DNA from: Selenomonadales bacterium
GTDB lineage: Bacteria; Bacillota; Negativicutes; RGIG982
Length of the DNA stretch: 5,771 bases
Assembly: GCA_017390595.1 (NCBI GenBank)
Contig: JAFPBC010000210.1
Location: 1 to 5,771 of the forward strand
Reading direction: 5' to 3'
Every line of letters starts with the position of its first letter. Position 1 is the first letter of the stretch. Below, in pieces: positions 4,821 through 5,771 of the stretch. The translations under genes were made by a program, and so were the position numbers. The notes beneath the pieces were generated by a model. It had not been told where the DNA came from. It saw only the letters and a list, made by a program, of their open reading frames with translations, and made no database searches.

Positions 4821-5771
4821 ATGCAGGATAAGAAATTTTCCAGACGTAGTTTTTTAAAGATAATGGGTGGCATCGGCGCGGCAGGGCTTAGTCTTGGCGC
4901 GGCGGGCTGTGCGAGTAAGCCGTCGGGCGGCGATGGCTGGATGCCGACGCAGTATAACCGTGCGGGCAACTGGCCTGTGCAGGTCAAGGGTCGTGTGCCT
5001 GTTGACGAGCATAGTGTGTCTCTTGCGCGTGATGATTCGAAGTGCATTTTGTGCGGACAATGTTTGGAGGTCTGCCAGAAGGTCATGAGTGTTCACGGTT
5101 ATTATGAGCTTCCGATCAAGGATGAGACGATCTGCATTAACTGTGGTCAATGTACGATGTGGTGTCCGACGGGTTCTCTGTTTGAGAAACGTGATATCGA
5201 TCGTGTGACGGACGCGCTTGCCGATGAGACGCTCCATGTGGTGGTGCAGACTGCGCCTGCGACGAAGGTCGCGCTTGGGGAGGAGTTCGGCATGGAGCCG
5301 GGCAGTCTTGTTGACGGTAAGCAGATATCGGCGCTTCGTGCGCTTGGTTTTGATAGTGTTCTTGATACTTGTTTCATGGCGGATCTTACGATCATGGAAG
5401 AGGCGGCAGAGCTTGTAAAACGTGTGAAGTCGGGCGTAAGACCGCCGATGTTCACGTCGTGCTGCCCGGGTTGGGTGAAGTTCTGTGAGTATTATTATCC
5501 CGACCTTATTCCGATGCTTTCGTCGTGCAAGTCTCCGATGCAGATGGGCAGCGCGATGATCAAGTCGTATTACGCAGAGAAGAGAGGACTCGATCCGAAA
5601 AAGATCTTCAACGTGGCTATCATGCCGTGTACGGCGAAGAAGTTCGAGGCTGTTCGTCCCGAGTTCAGCGAGACGGTAGGCGATATGCCCGATACGGATG
5701 CAGTCCTTACGACGCGCGAGCTTGCGCTTCTTCTTAAAATGCGCGGTATTGATTTTGATGCGCTCGATGAG
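4821..5771 (+). CDS. Tat-exported [FeFe] hydrogenase, catalytic subunit, 3' end missing
   Basis: The frame is open from ATG 4821 to the window edge, giving 317 residues. It should reversibly interconvert H2 with protons and electrons. Residues 7-13 read SRRSFLK, a complete twin-arginine motif, followed by a Gly/Ala-rich hydrophobic segment ending AAGC (Cys30), a possible though non-ideal lipobox. The protein is therefore probably exported folded and perhaps lipid-anchored. Two [4Fe-4S] ferredoxin motifs follow: Cys75, 78, 81, 85 and Cys105, 108, 111, 115-Pro. The H-cluster domain starts near 140; ADLTIMEE (187-194), TSCCPGW (212-218; Cys214 an H-cluster ligand, Cys215 the proton-relay Cys) and MPCTAKKFE (268-276; Cys270 a ligand) are intact. 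The last H-cluster motif lies beyond the window. There is no N-terminal [2Fe-2S] domain as in clostridial CpI, so the cluster content resembles Desulfovibrio HydA. GAGGG (4809-4813) lies seven bases before the ATG. A start at Met15 would lose the Tat motif. Confidence 0.95.
   Translation, partial: MQDKKFSRRSFLKIMGGIGAAGLSLGAAGCASKPSGGDGWMPTQYNRAGNWPVQVKGRVPVDEHSVSLARDDSKCILCGQCLEVCQKVMSVHGYYELPIKDETICINCGQCTMWCPTGSLFEKRDIDRVTDALADETLHVVVQTAPATKVALGEEFGMEPGSLVDGKQISALRALGFDSVLDTCFMADLTIMEEAAELVKRVKSGVRPPMFTSCCPGWVKFCEYYYPDLIPMLSSCKSPMQMGSAMIKSYYAEKRGLDPKKIFNVAIMPCTAKKFEAVRPEFSETVGDMPDTDAVLTTRELALLLKMRGIDFDALDE

Noticed and set aside
4799..5455. Several short open frames on both strands within the hydrogenase gene
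   Set aside because: All lie inside the continuous hydrogenase frame, which carries complete ferredoxin and H-cluster motifs; the short frames are Arg/Ser-rich shadows.
1..5771. CRISPR array, transposon ends, integrase or defence genes
   Set aside because: No spaced direct repeats, terminal inverted repeats or mobile-element proteins are visible; gene content looks like ordinary chromosome.

Overview
This window looks like chromosomal DNA from a low- to mid-GC anaerobic Firmicute, most likely a diderm Negativicute of the Selenomonas type. That placement is inference. It rests on strong AGGAGG-type ribosome binding sites, near-consensus TTGACA/TATAAT promoters with 17-base spacers, a Firmicutes-style long ribosome hibernation factor, and an [FeFe] hydrogenase that carries its own Tat export signal. 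I see no mobile element, CRISPR array, tRNA or rRNA.

Layout. Bases 1-390 hold the 3' part of a PaaI-type hotdog thioesterase gene cut by the window edge. Bases 391-725 have no convincing protein gene. They contain a strong promoter (428-456) and a compact, highly self-complementary stretch of about 235 bases that I call a structured noncoding RNA, probably the raiA-motif RNA. It is followed closely by a 95-residue protein with two four-cysteine zinc ribbons (726-1013) and a terminator. Next comes a polar amino acid ABC importer: lipoprotein binding protein (1071-1850), terminator, new promoter, permease (2004-2669) and overlapping ATPase (2650-3375). A cold-shock protein gene (3463-3660) has its own near-perfect promoter and terminator. 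The long-form hibernation factor hpf/raiA (3833-4366) lies behind a sequence that closely matches the sigma-H consensus and ends in a strong terminator. On the minus strand, 4519-4719 encodes a 66-residue protein of unknown function. Transcribed away from it, 4821 to the window end encodes the N-terminal 317 residues of a Tat-dependent [FeFe] hydrogenase. This reading frame stays open to the window edge.

How the parts fit. The structured RNA, zinc-ribbon protein, cold-shock protein and hibernation factor form a loose neighbourhood of growth-arrest and RNA/ribosome functions, with an amino acid importer in the middle. Each unit has its own promoter and/or terminator, so they are probably independent transcripts. 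The hydrogenase belongs to a separate energy-metabolism unit.

The most interesting items are the structured RNA, whose closing helix competes with a terminator-like hairpin; the sigma-H-like promoter before hpf; and the exported hydrogenase. I do not see a convincing wholly new multi-gene system.
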